Source of the DNA: Ammoniphilus sp. CFH 90114
GTDB lineage: Bacteria; Bacillota; Bacilli; Aneurinibacillales; RAOX-1
NCBI RefSeq assembly: GCF_004123195.1
Contig: NZ_SDLI01000005.1
Span: forward strand, 140,946-194,473
DNA length: 53,528 nt
Reading direction: 5' to 3'
Position numbers and translations under genes: made by a program. The notes below the pieces were generated by a model. The model was not told the DNA's origin. It saw only the letters and a list, made by a program, of their open reading frames with translations, and did not search any database. Shown here piece by piece: positions 43,012-51,450 of the stretch (position 1 is the stretch's first letter; each line of letters begins with the position of its first letter).

Positions 43012-43326
43012 TTAATGCAGTTGTTGCTGGTCAAAGGATTCTTGCGGCGGCATTTGGTAGGCGGGTATGACCTGTGCCTGTTGCAGTGTTTGTGTCACAC
43101 GATTTTGATCTTCGTAAGAAACCGAATGATCATTCATCATAGTTTCGTTGAGTCCTTGATTAGCCATCACTTCTTCTGCAAGATTAATCATTTTCCTTAC
43201 CATCATTCCACCAACCATTCCGTTGACGCGAGAAGGTAAAAGACCTTTGTCTATCCCATCATAATTCGGTACTCCTAATTCGGCAGCGGTTTCGTTTTTA
43301 AACTGATCCCACATTTGACCCTTCAT
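43012..43326 (-). CDS. Alpha/beta-type small acid-soluble spore protein
   Basis: A 104-residue protein with the SASP core FKNETAAELGVPN followed by GLLPSRVNGMVGGMMVRKMINLAEE, matching the FKYEIAxEFGV and RANGSVGGEITKRL parts of alpha/beta SASPs. These proteins coat and protect DNA in the dormant spore. GGAGGTG places the start at 43326. The C-terminal 35 residues (VTQTLQQAQVIPAYQMPPQESFDQQ) are a glutamine-rich tail not found in the short classical SASPs, and the core is divergent. A spore-forming host is the firm conclusion. Confidence 0.85.
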   Translation of the reverse strand: MKGQMWDQFKNETAAELGVPNYDGIDKGLLPSRVNGMVGGMMVRKMINLAEEVMANQGLNETMMNDHSVSYEDQNRVTQTLQQAQVIPAYQMPPQESFDQQQLH

Positions 43327-43438
43327 TAGGCACCTCCATGAGTTAGACTTAGGAGCTGACGCCTTACTCATAGTGACCAGTTTGGAGTGGTTTTATAACT
43401 TAATGGGTTATTAAATAAAGAGGAGGGCTCAGGCTAAG

Positions 43439-43572
43439 ATGGGGTCCATGCGGACAACAGATACGTTATTCGCGTGAAAATAGCCTCGAAATGAAGGCTA
43501 GCGGACATACGTTCCGTTACATTGATCCATTACAGCTTGTTTTCGCATTTTTAAGCGAATAGCGGACCCCAT
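43439..43572. repeat. 134-bp palindromic element with inner hairpins
   Basis: ATGGGGTCC (43439-43447) is the complement of GGACCCCAT (43564-43572). Between them lie TAGCCT/AGGCTA (43481-43500), CGGA/TCCG around CATACGT and TTCGC/GCGAA (43542-43559). The words GCGGACATACGTTCCG and AGCGGACCCCATGTCCG look like intergenic REP-type repeats that I associate with Paenibacillus-like genomes. It is non-coding and fills the 462-base gap after the spore gene. Confidence 0.6.
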
Positions 43573-43692
43573 GTCCGGTTTACAATCCTTTTCCACCCTT
43601 TTGTATGGAATAACGTCTTCTATGTCCGCGCTCCTAAAATCTACATGCAGGTCAGCAACTCTCGAGTACTCAAACTAAAAATATTTTTAATA

Positions 43693-43752
43693 TTGACATG
43701 ATTTTTATTTATTGTTATATTTACACTAACACATCGGACCTGTCAGACAGGT
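43693..43752 (+). promoter_or_regulatory. Promoter and GntR-type operator of the catabolic operon
   Basis: TTGACA (43693-43698) and TATATT (43716-43721) are 17 bp apart, the best promoter in the window. ACCTGTCAGACAGGT (43738-43752) is a perfect 7-bp-arm palindrome just downstream of the expected start site, 36 bp before the gntR start. It should be the site of the regulator encoded next. Confidence 0.8.
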
Positions 43753-43788
43753 ATGTTAGGTGGGTGACTCAGTGAGGGGGATAGGGAG

Positions 43789-44472
43789 ATGTCGAAGACA
43801 GTGACCCAGTTGGTAACCGATTACATCTTAGATGAGATTAAAAAAGGAAACTACACGGTTGGTGATAAACTCCCCTCGGAACGAGAGATCATGGAAACTC
43901 TGTCTGTCGGAAGATCGTCCGTTAGGGAAGCGATGAGAAGTCTCTCGGATATGAATGTCTTGGAAAAACGGATGGGCATCGGCGTGTTTGTGAAGCAAAC
44001 TGAGGTGAATCATCTAGTGGATTCTTATGTGGTATCTGCGTTACTCGATAGCAAGGTTTCGAAAGAATTACTTGAGTTTCGTCTGATGCTTGAGGTCGAG
44101 GTTTGTGGGAAGGCGGCGGAAGTAGCGACGGAGGAAGATTTACACAGAATGGAGTTAGGGTTGCAGATGCATCGCGAGGCCATTCGATTCAATCGTCCTA
44201 CGTTAGAGGCGGATCTTACGTTTCATGGAGCCATTGTGGCTGCCGCGAAAAACTATGTTCTCTCTAAGGTTTACGAGTCGATTGCCGATCTTTTGAAGAC
44301 GATTCGTGAGGAATTGTTGTCAAAAGAGGATAAGTATAAGAGTTACAGCTACCATGAGAAGATTTTTGAGGCTATTCGAACTCGAGATGTGGAAGCGGCA
44401 CGGGCTACCATGAGAGCTCACTTGCTAGATGTAGCAGAGGACTATGGAAAGATGCGGAAGGAGGAATCGTAG
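43789..44472 (+). CDS. GntR-family regulator, FadR/FCD subfamily
   Basis: A 227-residue regulator: winged helix at residues 5-75 (VTDYILDEIKKGNYTVGDKLPSEREIMETLSVGRSSVREAMRSLSDMNVLEKRMGIGVFV) and an FCD ligand domain with FHGAIVAAAKN and a histidine-bearing end (YHEKIFEAI, MRAHLLDVA). It should repress the operon until the substrate or an intermediate binds. The stop TAG overlaps the next start by one base, so it is co-translated with the first enzyme. A clear promoter and palindrome lie upstream. Confidence 0.93.
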   Translation: MSKTVTQLVTDYILDEIKKGNYTVGDKLPSEREIMETLSVGRSSVREAMRSLSDMNVLEKRMGIGVFVKQTEVNHLVDSYVVSALLDSKVSKELLEFRLMLEVEVCGKAAEVATEEDLHRMELGLQMHREAIRFNRPTLEADLTFHGAIVAAAKNYVLSKVYESIADLLKTIREELLSKEDKYKSYSYHEKIFEAIRTRDVEAARATMRAHLLDVAEDYGKMRKEES

Positions 44473-45626
44473 TGTCATGGAGTGATTTTCGTCAACAGTT
44501 TCCGATCCTTGAGAATAAGGTCTATCTAGCAACCTGTGCTCATGGCGCTCAATCGACAAGGGTAAGAGACGCTCTCCTACGTTATGTTTCAGACTGGGGA
44601 GAGAAGGGACCTTGTTGGGAAGAGGAGTGGATTCAAGAGCTGAATCAACTAAAAGCAGCGATGGCGGGATTATTAAACTGTCATACAGAGGAGCTGGCTC
44701 ATTCCTTCTCAGCTTCCGTGCTGCTTGCAGGAGTCATCAGTGCCCTGCCCTTTACGAAAGATCGTAATAAGATTGTAACGACAGATCTGGAGTTTGCTGG
44801 TATTGGTCAGCAATGGCAAGCGCAAAAAGATTTGGAAGGACGAAATGTAGAGTTTGTCCGATGTTTGGAAGATCGCACCATCCATTTAGAACAGTTTGAG
44901 GCGGCCATTGATGAATCGACGCTACTCGTTTCAATTACCCATGTGAATTTTGAGAACGGTTTCAAAATGGATATTGAGCCTATCATTCGATTAGCCCATG
45001 CAAGAGGAGCCTTAGTGCTCGTCGATTCCTATCAGGCTGTAGGCGTTGAACCGATCGATTTGCATCAATGGAACGTGGATTTTTGGTTGGGGGGGCATTC
45101 TAAGTATTTGCTGGGTGTACCGGGCTCCGTGTTTCTTTATACGAGACAAGAGTTAGCCAATCAGCTGTTCCCGTCCACGTTCGGCTGGCATTCACAGCGG
45201 GACTGTACGTTTTTTCATCCAGACGTTTCACTAGAGTTTGCTAATGGAGCAGAAAGGTTCCAATCCGGTACACGAGCTGTACCTTGTCTCTACGCTTCGC
45301 GAGCAGGGGTGGAGTTGATTCAAGAGATGGGAGTTGAAGCGATATCGAAGAGAGCCAAAGCCATCCATCAATATTTTATAGAAGAAGCTCAAAAGAATGG
45401 CTACACCATCTTAACACCATTAAATCCGGATAAAAGGTGTACGATGACATCCCTTCAATTCGATGAACCTGCTTCCATGCAACAAAAGCTAAAAGAACAG
45501 CAGGTCCTAACAGCTGCCCGAGGAAAGGGCCTTCGATTTGCGTTTCATGCTTATAACGATTTTACGGATGTCGATCGAACCATTGAGGTTCTGAATCACG
45601 TGACATTAAAAGGAGTTCGATCATGA
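44472..45626 (+). CDS. Class V PLP aminotransferase / desulfurase-like enzyme
   Basis: A 384-residue fold-type I PLP enzyme. The PLP lysine is Lys211 in LGGHSKYLLG, with Asp185 in LVLVDSYQAVG and the FQSGTRAVPCLYASRAG block of the class V group (NifS, kynureninase, alanine-glyoxylate aminotransferase). The loop cysteine used by cysteine desulfurases is not evident, so a transaminase or a kynureninase-like C-C lyase is more likely. The start is GTG, overlapping the gntR stop; the end overlaps the next gene (ATGA). Confidence 0.85.
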   Translation: MSWSDFRQQFPILENKVYLATCAHGAQSTRVRDALLRYVSDWGEKGPCWEEEWIQELNQLKAAMAGLLNCHTEELAHSFSASVLLAGVISALPFTKDRNKIVTTDLEFAGIGQQWQAQKDLEGRNVEFVRCLEDRTIHLEQFEAAIDESTLLVSITHVNFENGFKMDIEPIIRLAHARGALVLVDSYQAVGVEPIDLHQWNVDFWLGGHSKYLLGVPGSVFLYTRQELANQLFPSTFGWHSQRDCTFFHPDVSLEFANGAERFQSGTRAVPCLYASRAGVELIQEMGVEAISKRAKAIHQYFIEEAQKNGYTILTPLNPDKRCTMTSLQFDEPASMQQKLKEQQVLTAARGKGLRFAFHAYNDFTDVDRTIEVLNHVTLKGVRS

Positions 45627-46795
45627 AAGAAATTTCACAACGGATCTTAAGTATCCCTCCTTCACCAACCGGAACGTTGAATGCGAGAACACAGGAATTG
45701 ATCAAACAAGGAAAGAATATCCTCAACTTTACGATTGGGGAGCCGGATTTTAAGACACCCCTACATATCCAAGAAGCTGCGATCATGGCGATCCGCGAAG
45801 GACATACGCGATATACCGCAAATGAGGGAATGATGTCTTTGCGCAAGGCCATTGCAACTAAGTTTAAAGCGGATAACCAACTGGATTATGAAACGGATCA
45901 AATTGTGGTAAGCAATGGAGCCAAACATTCCTTGTTTAATCTATACCAAGCTCTCCTGAATCCAGGGGATGAAGTGATCCTTCAGACCCCTTATTGGGTG
46001 AGTTATCCGACAATGATTGAGCTTGCAGGGGGAACCCCTATTCTCGTACCTACAACCATCGACACACAATTCAAAATGACACCTCAACTCATCAAGAACT
46101 ATCTGACCCCACGAACCAAGGTGCTCCATTTAAACTCACCATCTAATCCAACCGGCATGATCTACACCCAAGAAGAATTAGAAGAGCTAGGGAAATTGGC
46201 CATCGAACACGATCTTTGGATCGTTTCTGATGAAATCTACGAAAAGCTGATCTATGAAGAACGGCATGTCAGCATTGCCTCGCTGGATCCTCAATTGTAT
46301 GAGCGTACGATTACGGTGAACGGCATGTCTAAGGCTTACGCCATGACAGGCTGGCGGGTAGGGTATATGGCAGGAGATGCTGCCTTAATGAAAAAGGTGA
46401 CATCCTTTCAAAGTCATACCACTTCGAATGCGTCATCGGTTTCTCAGATGGCCGCCCTTGCGGCTTTAACGGGGGATCAAGGTCCCGTAGAGGAGATGAG
46501 ACAACAATTTTATAACAGGCGAGAGTTGATGACGAAGGGACTCGCCGCCATTCCCGGAACTCGCGTCATGAAGCCGAATGGAGCATTCTATCTCTTTATA
46601 GAGGTCAAGGGTTGGATTGAGAAGCTAGAGCTTCAACATGACTTACAACTTGCCGAATCGCTGCTCTATGAGTGCGGTATTGCAGTCGTGCCCGGTTCGG
46701 CCTTCGGTTTGGAAGGGTATCTAAGATTTTCTTTTGCCAATTCGGAGGAAGAGATTCAACAGGCGATTGAACGTCTTTCATTAAAATTTTGCTAG
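45623..46795 (+). CDS. Class I PLP aminotransferase, aspartate aminotransferase-like
   Basis: A 390-residue aminotransferase with FTIGEPDFKTP, YTANEGMMSLRKAIA, LNSPSNPTG, VSDEIYEKLIYE and the PLP lysine Lys237 in VNGMSKAYAMTGWRVGY, all typical of the AspC/AspB I-gamma group. It moves an amino group between an amino acid and a keto acid in the cytoplasm. Overlap with the previous gene and a 26-base gap to the next place it inside the catabolic operon. Having two different PLP enzymes side by side suggests two separate amino-group steps in one pathway. Confidence 0.92.
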   Translation: MKEISQRILSIPPSPTGTLNARTQELIKQGKNILNFTIGEPDFKTPLHIQEAAIMAIREGHTRYTANEGMMSLRKAIATKFKADNQLDYETDQIVVSNGAKHSLFNLYQALLNPGDEVILQTPYWVSYPTMIELAGGTPILVPTTIDTQFKMTPQLIKNYLTPRTKVLHLNSPSNPTGMIYTQEELEELGKLAIEHDLWIVSDEIYEKLIYEERHVSIASLDPQLYERTITVNGMSKAYAMTGWRVGYMAGDAALMKKVTSFQSHTTSNASSVSQMAALAALTGDQGPVEEMRQQFYNRRELMTKGLAAIPGTRVMKPNGAFYLFIEVKGWIEKLELQHDLQLAESLLYECGIAVVPGSAFGLEGYLRFSFANSEEEIQQAIERLSLKFC

Positions 46796-46821
46796 TTACT
46801 TGAATAGAGGAGGAGTTTGGT

Positions 46822-48216
46822 TTGAGTCGTGTAGATTTGGTAATTAAGGGCGGGACCATTGTTCGTAGTGATGCCGTCTTTAAGGGAAACATTGCGGTGA
46901 AGGATGGCGTGATTGTGGCGATCACCGATGAGGCGTTTGTGCCCGCATCGGAGGAGTGTATTGATGCGACAGGTCAATATGTCATGACGGGGGTGATTGA
47001 GCCTCATCTTCATCTGCGCGATCCCTCGAAGAATGAGCGTGAGGATTTCACATCAGGGACCATGGCATGCGCCGCCGGTGGAATTACCACGATTGTAGAG
47101 CATCCCGTATCTACGCCGTCCGTTCATAGTGCGACAACGTTAAGAAACCGGATTGAAGCGGTACAGCATAAGTCGCTGATTGATTTTGGGTTTTATGGCG
47201 GTGCCGGGTACGATAATCTCGATCTGATGCTTGAGATGGCTGAGGCAGGTATTATGGGATTTAAAACCTTTTTACCCGCATCTCCTCCAGGACGCGAACA
47301 AGAATTCATCGGACTGAATGCCAAGGATGACGGTTTCTTGTATCAGATATTGGAGATCGCCGCTAAAACGGATTTACCCGCCTTGTTTCACCTAGAAGAC
47401 AATACCCTTCTTCAGCTGTTTGAAGGCAGAGTGAGAGCACAAGGGCGAAAAGATCCAATGGCGCATATCGACTCAAGACCGGAGATCGCGGAAATTGTGG
47501 CAACGGCGAAGTTGTTGGCCATGGCGCAGGATACAGGGGCAAAGGTTCAGCTTGTCCATATGAGTACAGATCGAGGATTGGAATTGGCTAAATTTTACCG
47601 CAAGCAAGGCGTATCGATCAGCATTGAATCCTGCCCACAGTATCTCCTGTTGAGCAAGGAGGACATGGAAGCAGCCGGTCCGTTTGCCAAGATGAATCCG
47701 CCTCTACGTAGTAAAGAAACGCAACGCAAACTATGGAACTATGTTCACGATGGCACCATCGATATGATTGTAACCGATCACTCTCCTTTCCTCGTTTCAG
47801 AGAAGGAGATTGGCTACGAAGATATCTTTAAAGCGCCGCCGGGTCATCCGGGTCTAGAAACCTTGCTGCCACTCATGCTTAACGAAGTGGCGAACGGCCG
47901 TCTAACGTGGCAACAGCTCTCTTCACTATTGGCCGAGAATGTAGCGCGAATCTATCGCATGGACCAAAAGGGTCGGATTGATATCGGCAAGGACGCGGAT
48001 TTTGTTCTAATAGATATGAAGCAAGAGTGGAAAGTGGATGTAAGTCAGATGTACACCCGTTCAAAAGGCACGTTCAAGCTTTTTGATGGTTGGAACATAA
48101 AAGGAAAACCAGTGAAAACCATTCTGCGTGGGAAAGTCATTATGGAAAATGGGGAAGTCATTGGGAAGCCAGGAGAGGGTCGATTTATCCGCCCAACACC
48201 TAAAAATCATGCTTAG
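46822..48216 (+). CDS. Dihydroorotase/allantoinase-like cyclic amidohydrolase
   Basis: A 464-residue amidohydrolase of the dihydroorotase/hydantoinase group. Metal-site residues are in place: His62 and His64 (PHLHLRDP), the lysine that is carbamylated, Lys148 (MGFKTFLP), His190 (FHLED), His246 (VHMST) and Asp319 (VTDHSP). The enzyme opens cyclic amides or imides such as hydantoins, dihydropyrimidines or allantoin. No pyrimidine or purine genes are nearby; it stands in a GntR-controlled operon with aminotransferases. Start is TTG after AGGAGGAG. The substrate is not readable. Confidence 0.88.
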   Translation: MSRVDLVIKGGTIVRSDAVFKGNIAVKDGVIVAITDEAFVPASEECIDATGQYVMTGVIEPHLHLRDPSKNEREDFTSGTMACAAGGITTIVEHPVSTPSVHSATTLRNRIEAVQHKSLIDFGFYGGAGYDNLDLMLEMAEAGIMGFKTFLPASPPGREQEFIGLNAKDDGFLYQILEIAAKTDLPALFHLEDNTLLQLFEGRVRAQGRKDPMAHIDSRPEIAEIVATAKLLAMAQDTGAKVQLVHMSTDRGLELAKFYRKQGVSISIESCPQYLLLSKEDMEAAGPFAKMNPPLRSKETQRKLWNYVHDGTIDMIVTDHSPFLVSEKEIGYEDIFKAPPGHPGLETLLPLMLNEVANGRLTWQQLSSLLAENVARIYRMDQKGRIDIGKDADFVLIDMKQEWKVDVSQMYTRSKGTFKLFDGWNIKGKPVKTILRGKVIMENGEVIGKPGEGRFIRPTPKNHA

Positions 48217-48231
48217 GAGGAAGGAAACGAA

Positions 48232-49131
48232 ATGAAAGAGTTAAAAGGAGTTTGCACGATTACCCTTACACCGTTTGACGATCAGGGAAATGTGGATGAA
48301 AAAAGCTTAAGAGAGTTGACGGATTTTTACATCCGAGCGGGTGTGGATGGCATGACCATTCTTGGCATTATGGGAGAGTCTCATAAATTGTCCGAGTCGG
48401 ATCGACTCCGTGTGATGAATATTGTATTAGAGCAAACCGACGGAAGAGTGCCTGTCGTCGTAGGTTGCTCAGCACAAGGAACGAATGTTGTGGCAGAACT
48501 AGCGAAAAAAGCAGAAGAGGCGGGGGCGGCGGCTGTCATGATCGCTCCACCAGCGAATCTGAAAAACGAAGAAATGCTGTTTTATCACTACAAGACAGTC
48601 GCTGATAACCTATCGATTCCGATTGTAGTCCAAGATGAACCGGTGACAACGGGAGTGATTTTATCTCCAGCCTTCTTAGCTCGGTTAGCCGATGAAATCG
48701 ACTTGGTTCGTTATGTCAAGCTGGAAGAAGCTCCAACGACAGTGAAAACGACCAAGATTCTTGAGCAGTCCAAAGGAAAACTCCAGATCTTTGGCGGATT
48801 GGGTGGTATGTACTTCTATGAGGAATTAAATCGAGGGGCGATCGGGATAATGACGGGCTTTGCCTATCCTGAGGTGCTTGTCGGGACCTACCAACGCTTT
48901 GTTCAAGGGAAAAAGCACGAAGCGCGGGAATACTTCTTTAAATATCTCCCTCTCATCCGTTTTGAAGCTCAGCTAGGCATCGGGGGCGTCACTATCCGAA
49001 AAGAAATTTTCAAGCTGCGAGGCATCATTGAATCTTCTCATGTCAGGTTCCCAGGGGCCAAAGTAGATGAAGAAACGATGGAAGAATTAAGAGATTTGAT
49101 TGAATTCGTGGGATTATCTACAGCTGAGTAG
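48232..49131 (+). CDS. DapA-family aldolase/lyase with an altered active site
   Basis: A 299-residue TIM-barrel protein of the DHDPS/NAL family: TLTPFDDQGNVD near the start and the Schiff-base lysine Lys163 in RYVKLEEAPTT. The usual catalytic tyrosine of the YN(V/I)P motif is replaced: residues 131-137 read IVVQDEP. The GTTGE motif that holds DapA's threonine pair is GIMGE. It is therefore not a dihydrodipicolinate synthase; a retro-aldol or dehydratase reaction on a keto acid in this operon is more likely. AGGAGGAAGG precedes the start, 15 bases after the amidohydrolase. Confidence 0.88.
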   Translation: MKELKGVCTITLTPFDDQGNVDEKSLRELTDFYIRAGVDGMTILGIMGESHKLSESDRLRVMNIVLEQTDGRVPVVVGCSAQGTNVVAELAKKAEEAGAAAVMIAPPANLKNEEMLFYHYKTVADNLSIPIVVQDEPVTTGVILSPAFLARLADEIDLVRYVKLEEAPTTVKTTKILEQSKGKLQIFGGLGGMYFYEELNRGAIGIMTGFAYPEVLVGTYQRFVQGKKHEAREYFFKYLPLIRFEAQLGIGGVTIRKEIFKLRGIIESSHVRFPGAKVDEETMEELRDLIEFVGLSTAE

Positions 49132-49176
49132 TAGCAATTGAGGGTATTATTTATCTAATTTGCAGGAGGGATTGGA

Positions 49177-49983
49177 ATGAAAAAGAGTAAATGGTTAGGC
49201 TTAGTTATGTCTGTTGTGTTGTCACTATCGCTAGTAGCCTGCGGATCATCCACCACTTCTTCGAATCAAAATCTAGTAAAGGTTGGACTCAATGTAGGAT
49301 ACGTCCCTTGGGAATTTATGGAGGGAGATAAGCTGGTGGGTGTAGAAGTCGATATCATCAGTGAAGCGGCAAAACGTCTGAACAAAGAAGTCGAATGGAT
49401 CACGACACCTTGGAGTGGCCTTTTCGCTGGACTATTGGCAGAGAAGTTCCAAATTGCGGCTGCAGGAATTACGATTAAGCCCGACCGAATGAAAGAGATG
49501 GATTTTACCGCACCTTACTATGATTCAGACCAATCCCTGACCACGAAGGTGGACTCCGGTATCAAATCCCTTGAAGACATGAAAGGGAAAATTCTAGGAG
49601 TTGAAAGCGGCACCACAGGGGATCAGTGGGCTCAAGATAACAAAGATAAGTATGGATTCCAAGAAATCAAGCTATACAATAGCCTTCAAGACGCCATGAT
49701 GGACTTGTCTGCTGGACGTATTCATGGGGAGATTTCCGATATTCCTGCATCCCTTTATTACACCAAAGACAAAAACGACATCAAAGTAGTGGAAAGAATT
49801 GTCACGAATGAAAAATACGGTCTAGCCTTCAAGAAAGACGATCCCCTTCGTGATGAATTTAATAGAGTAATGGATGAGATGAAGAAAGATGGAACGATGG
49901 CAGCCATTTATAAGAAGTGGTTTGGAGAAGATGCCCCTTCTGACAGTAGTACTGTAACGATTGTACCTGTTCCAAGCAACTAA
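49177..49983 (+). CDS. Amino-acid ABC transporter binding lipoprotein
   Basis: A 268-residue SBP family 3 protein with lipobox SLVAC (Cys22) and the polar amino-acid-binding blocks VGLNVGYVPWEFMEGDKLVGVEVDII, AAGITIKPDRMKEMDFTAPYYDSDQSL, GVESGTTGDQWA and YGLAFKKDD. The arginine in KPDRMKEMDF normally holds the substrate's alpha-carboxylate, which argues for an amino-acid-like ligand. CAGGAGGG lies before the start. It feeds the permease and ATPase encoded next. Confidence 0.93.
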   Translation: MKKSKWLGLVMSVVLSLSLVACGSSTTSSNQNLVKVGLNVGYVPWEFMEGDKLVGVEVDIISEAAKRLNKEVEWITTPWSGLFAGLLAEKFQIAAAGITIKPDRMKEMDFTAPYYDSDQSLTTKVDSGIKSLEDMKGKILGVESGTTGDQWAQDNKDKYGFQEIKLYNSLQDAMMDLSAGRIHGEISDIPASLYYTKDKNDIKVVERIVTNEKYGLAFKKDDPLRDEFNRVMDEMKKDGTMAAIYKKWFGEDAPSDSSTVTIVPVPSN

Positions 49984-49996
49984 GGATCAAGAGGAA

Positions 49997-50024
49997 GAGG
50001 AGGATGATGTGCTTTGTCCTCCTC
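49997..50024 (+). other. Hairpin between binding-protein and permease genes
   Basis: GAGGAGGA (49997-50004) pairs perfectly with TCCTCCTC (50017-50024), nine bases before the permease ribosome site. It likely lowers permease expression relative to the binding protein. Confidence 0.5.
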
Positions 50025-50046
50025 CTCAATTAAAGGAGGTAGCAAC

Positions 50047-50715
50047 ATGGATGAACTCATACATGCGTTTTTTAACTGGCCCATCCTGAAAGAATCGTTT
50101 CCTTTTCTATTGAAAGGGGTATGGGTCACGATCAAACTTTCTTTTTTTAGTATTTTGTTCGGTATTATCCTAGGTTTAGTTCTCGCTTTTATTCGAACGT
50201 TAGGAAACCCTGTCGTAAACGCCATGATCGTGTTCTATATTGATGTTCTAAGAGCGTTGCCACTACTCGTATTGCTCGTTTTTGTATACTATGCTTTACC
50301 TTATTTAGGCATAAGTCTATCTCCTTACCCTGCAGGAATTTTGTCCTTTACCCTCATTAGTTCGGCGTATGTAGCGGAGATTTTTCGCAGTGGGATCGAA
50401 GCCATTCCGAAGGGTCAGATGGAAGCCGCACGTTCCATTGGACTTACCTACTTTCAAGCCATGCGTTTTGTTGTGCTTCCCCAAGCTTTTAAAATTGTGA
50501 TTCCACCACTAACCAACAATTCCATTAACGTGCTGAAGGATACTTCTCTAGCGTCTGTTATTGCCTTGCCGGAGCTGCTTAAGCAAGCGCAGCAGGTACA
50601 GGCCTGGAAGGCGAATCCGACCCCATTAATCGGTGCAACCATATTGTATTTAATATTGTTGATTCCCCTTGTCAAGTGGGCCAATCGGTTGGAGCGGAGG
50701 ATGAGTAAATCATGA
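50047..50715 (+). CDS. Amino-acid ABC transporter permease
   Basis: About 222 residues with five helices and the HisMQ-type features: [45 protein letters not shown] and the ATPase-contact EAA loop [31 protein letters not shown] at 50033-50040 fixes the start at ATG 50047; the frame is open further upstream but without a ribosome site. It overlaps the ATPase gene by four bases and probably works as a homodimer. Confidence 0.93.
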   Translation: MDELIHAFFNWPILKESFPFLLKGVWVTIKLSFFSILFGIILGLVLAFIRTLGNPVVNAMIVFYIDVLRALPLLVLLVFVYYALPYLGISLSPYPAGILSFTLISSAYVAEIFRSGIEAIPKGQMEAARSIGLTYFQAMRFVVLPQAFKIVIPPLTNNSINVLKDTSLASVIALPELLKQAQQVQAWKANPTPLIGATILYLILLIPLVKWANRLERRMSKS

Positions 50716-51434
50716 TAAAGGTCGTAGATCTTCATAAGAACTATGGAGCAGTAGAAGTTCTAAAGGGAGTTCACTTCTCGGTTGCCAAAGGAGAGGTTGT
50801 CGTTATTATTGGTCCCAGCGGTTCAGGGAAAAGTACTATGCTTCGATGTCTGAATCGACTGGAAGAGCCAACGTCTGGACATATCTATATTGAAGAAGTA
50901 GATATTATGGACAAAAAGACGAATATCAATACGGTAAGGGCGGAGTTAGGGATGGTGTTTCAATCCTTTAATTTATTCCCTAATCTTTCCGTCAGAGACA
51001 ATATTACACTAGGTCCACTGCAGGTTAGAAGTCTGGGGAAGAAAGAAGCAGACGAGACAGCCGAAAATCTTCTAGCGAAGGTAGGTCTATCTGAAAAGAT
51101 CGATGTCTATCCCAGCTCGCTATCAGGTGGACAGATGCAAAGAGTCGCGATCGCTAGAGCTCTTGCGATGAAACCGAAGATCATGCTGTTTGATGAACCT
51201 ACCTCAGCTCTCGATCCAGAGATGGTGCAGGAAGTACTCGATGTTATGAAAAGCTTAGCCAATGAGGGGATGACCATGGTGATCGTAACCCATGAAATGG
51301 GATTCGCTAGAGATGTAGCCGATCGTGTCGTGTTCATGGATGGAGGTAATATAGTTGAAGAAGGTCTACCTTCTCACATCTTTAAGAATCCTTCGCATAA
51401 TCGAACAAAGGCCTTCCTTGAGAAGGTATTATAG
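50712..51434 (+). CDS. Amino-acid ABC transporter ATP-binding protein
   Basis: A 240-residue ATPase of the polar amino-acid uptake group: Walker [10 protein letters not shown] (34-42), the [20 protein letters not shown]-loop, signature LSGGQMQR, Walker [16 protein letters not shown] and [19 protein letters not shown]. It starts inside the permease stop (ATGA) and completes the importer. Confidence 0.95.
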   Translation: MIKVVDLHKNYGAVEVLKGVHFSVAKGEVVVIIGPSGSGKSTMLRCLNRLEEPTSGHIYIEEVDIMDKKTNINTVRAELGMVFQSFNLFPNLSVRDNITLGPLQVRSLGKKEADETAENLLAKVGLSEKIDVYPSSLSGGQMQRVAIARALAMKPKIMLFDEPTSALDPEMVQEVLDVMKSLANEGMTMVIVTHEMGFARDVADRVVFMDGGNIVEEGLPSHIFKNPSHNRTKAFLEKVL

Positions 51435-51450
51435 GTAGGCAGGTGTAACC

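Noticed and set aside
46822-48216. pyrC (dihydroorotase of pyrimidine synthesis)
   Set aside because: No pyr genes are adjacent and the operon is catabolic; only the superfamily is secure.
48232-49131. dapA (dihydrodipicolinate synthase)
   Set aside because: The catalytic tyrosine and threonine pair are absent and the gene lies in a GntR-controlled uptake operon, so the biosynthetic name would be wrong.
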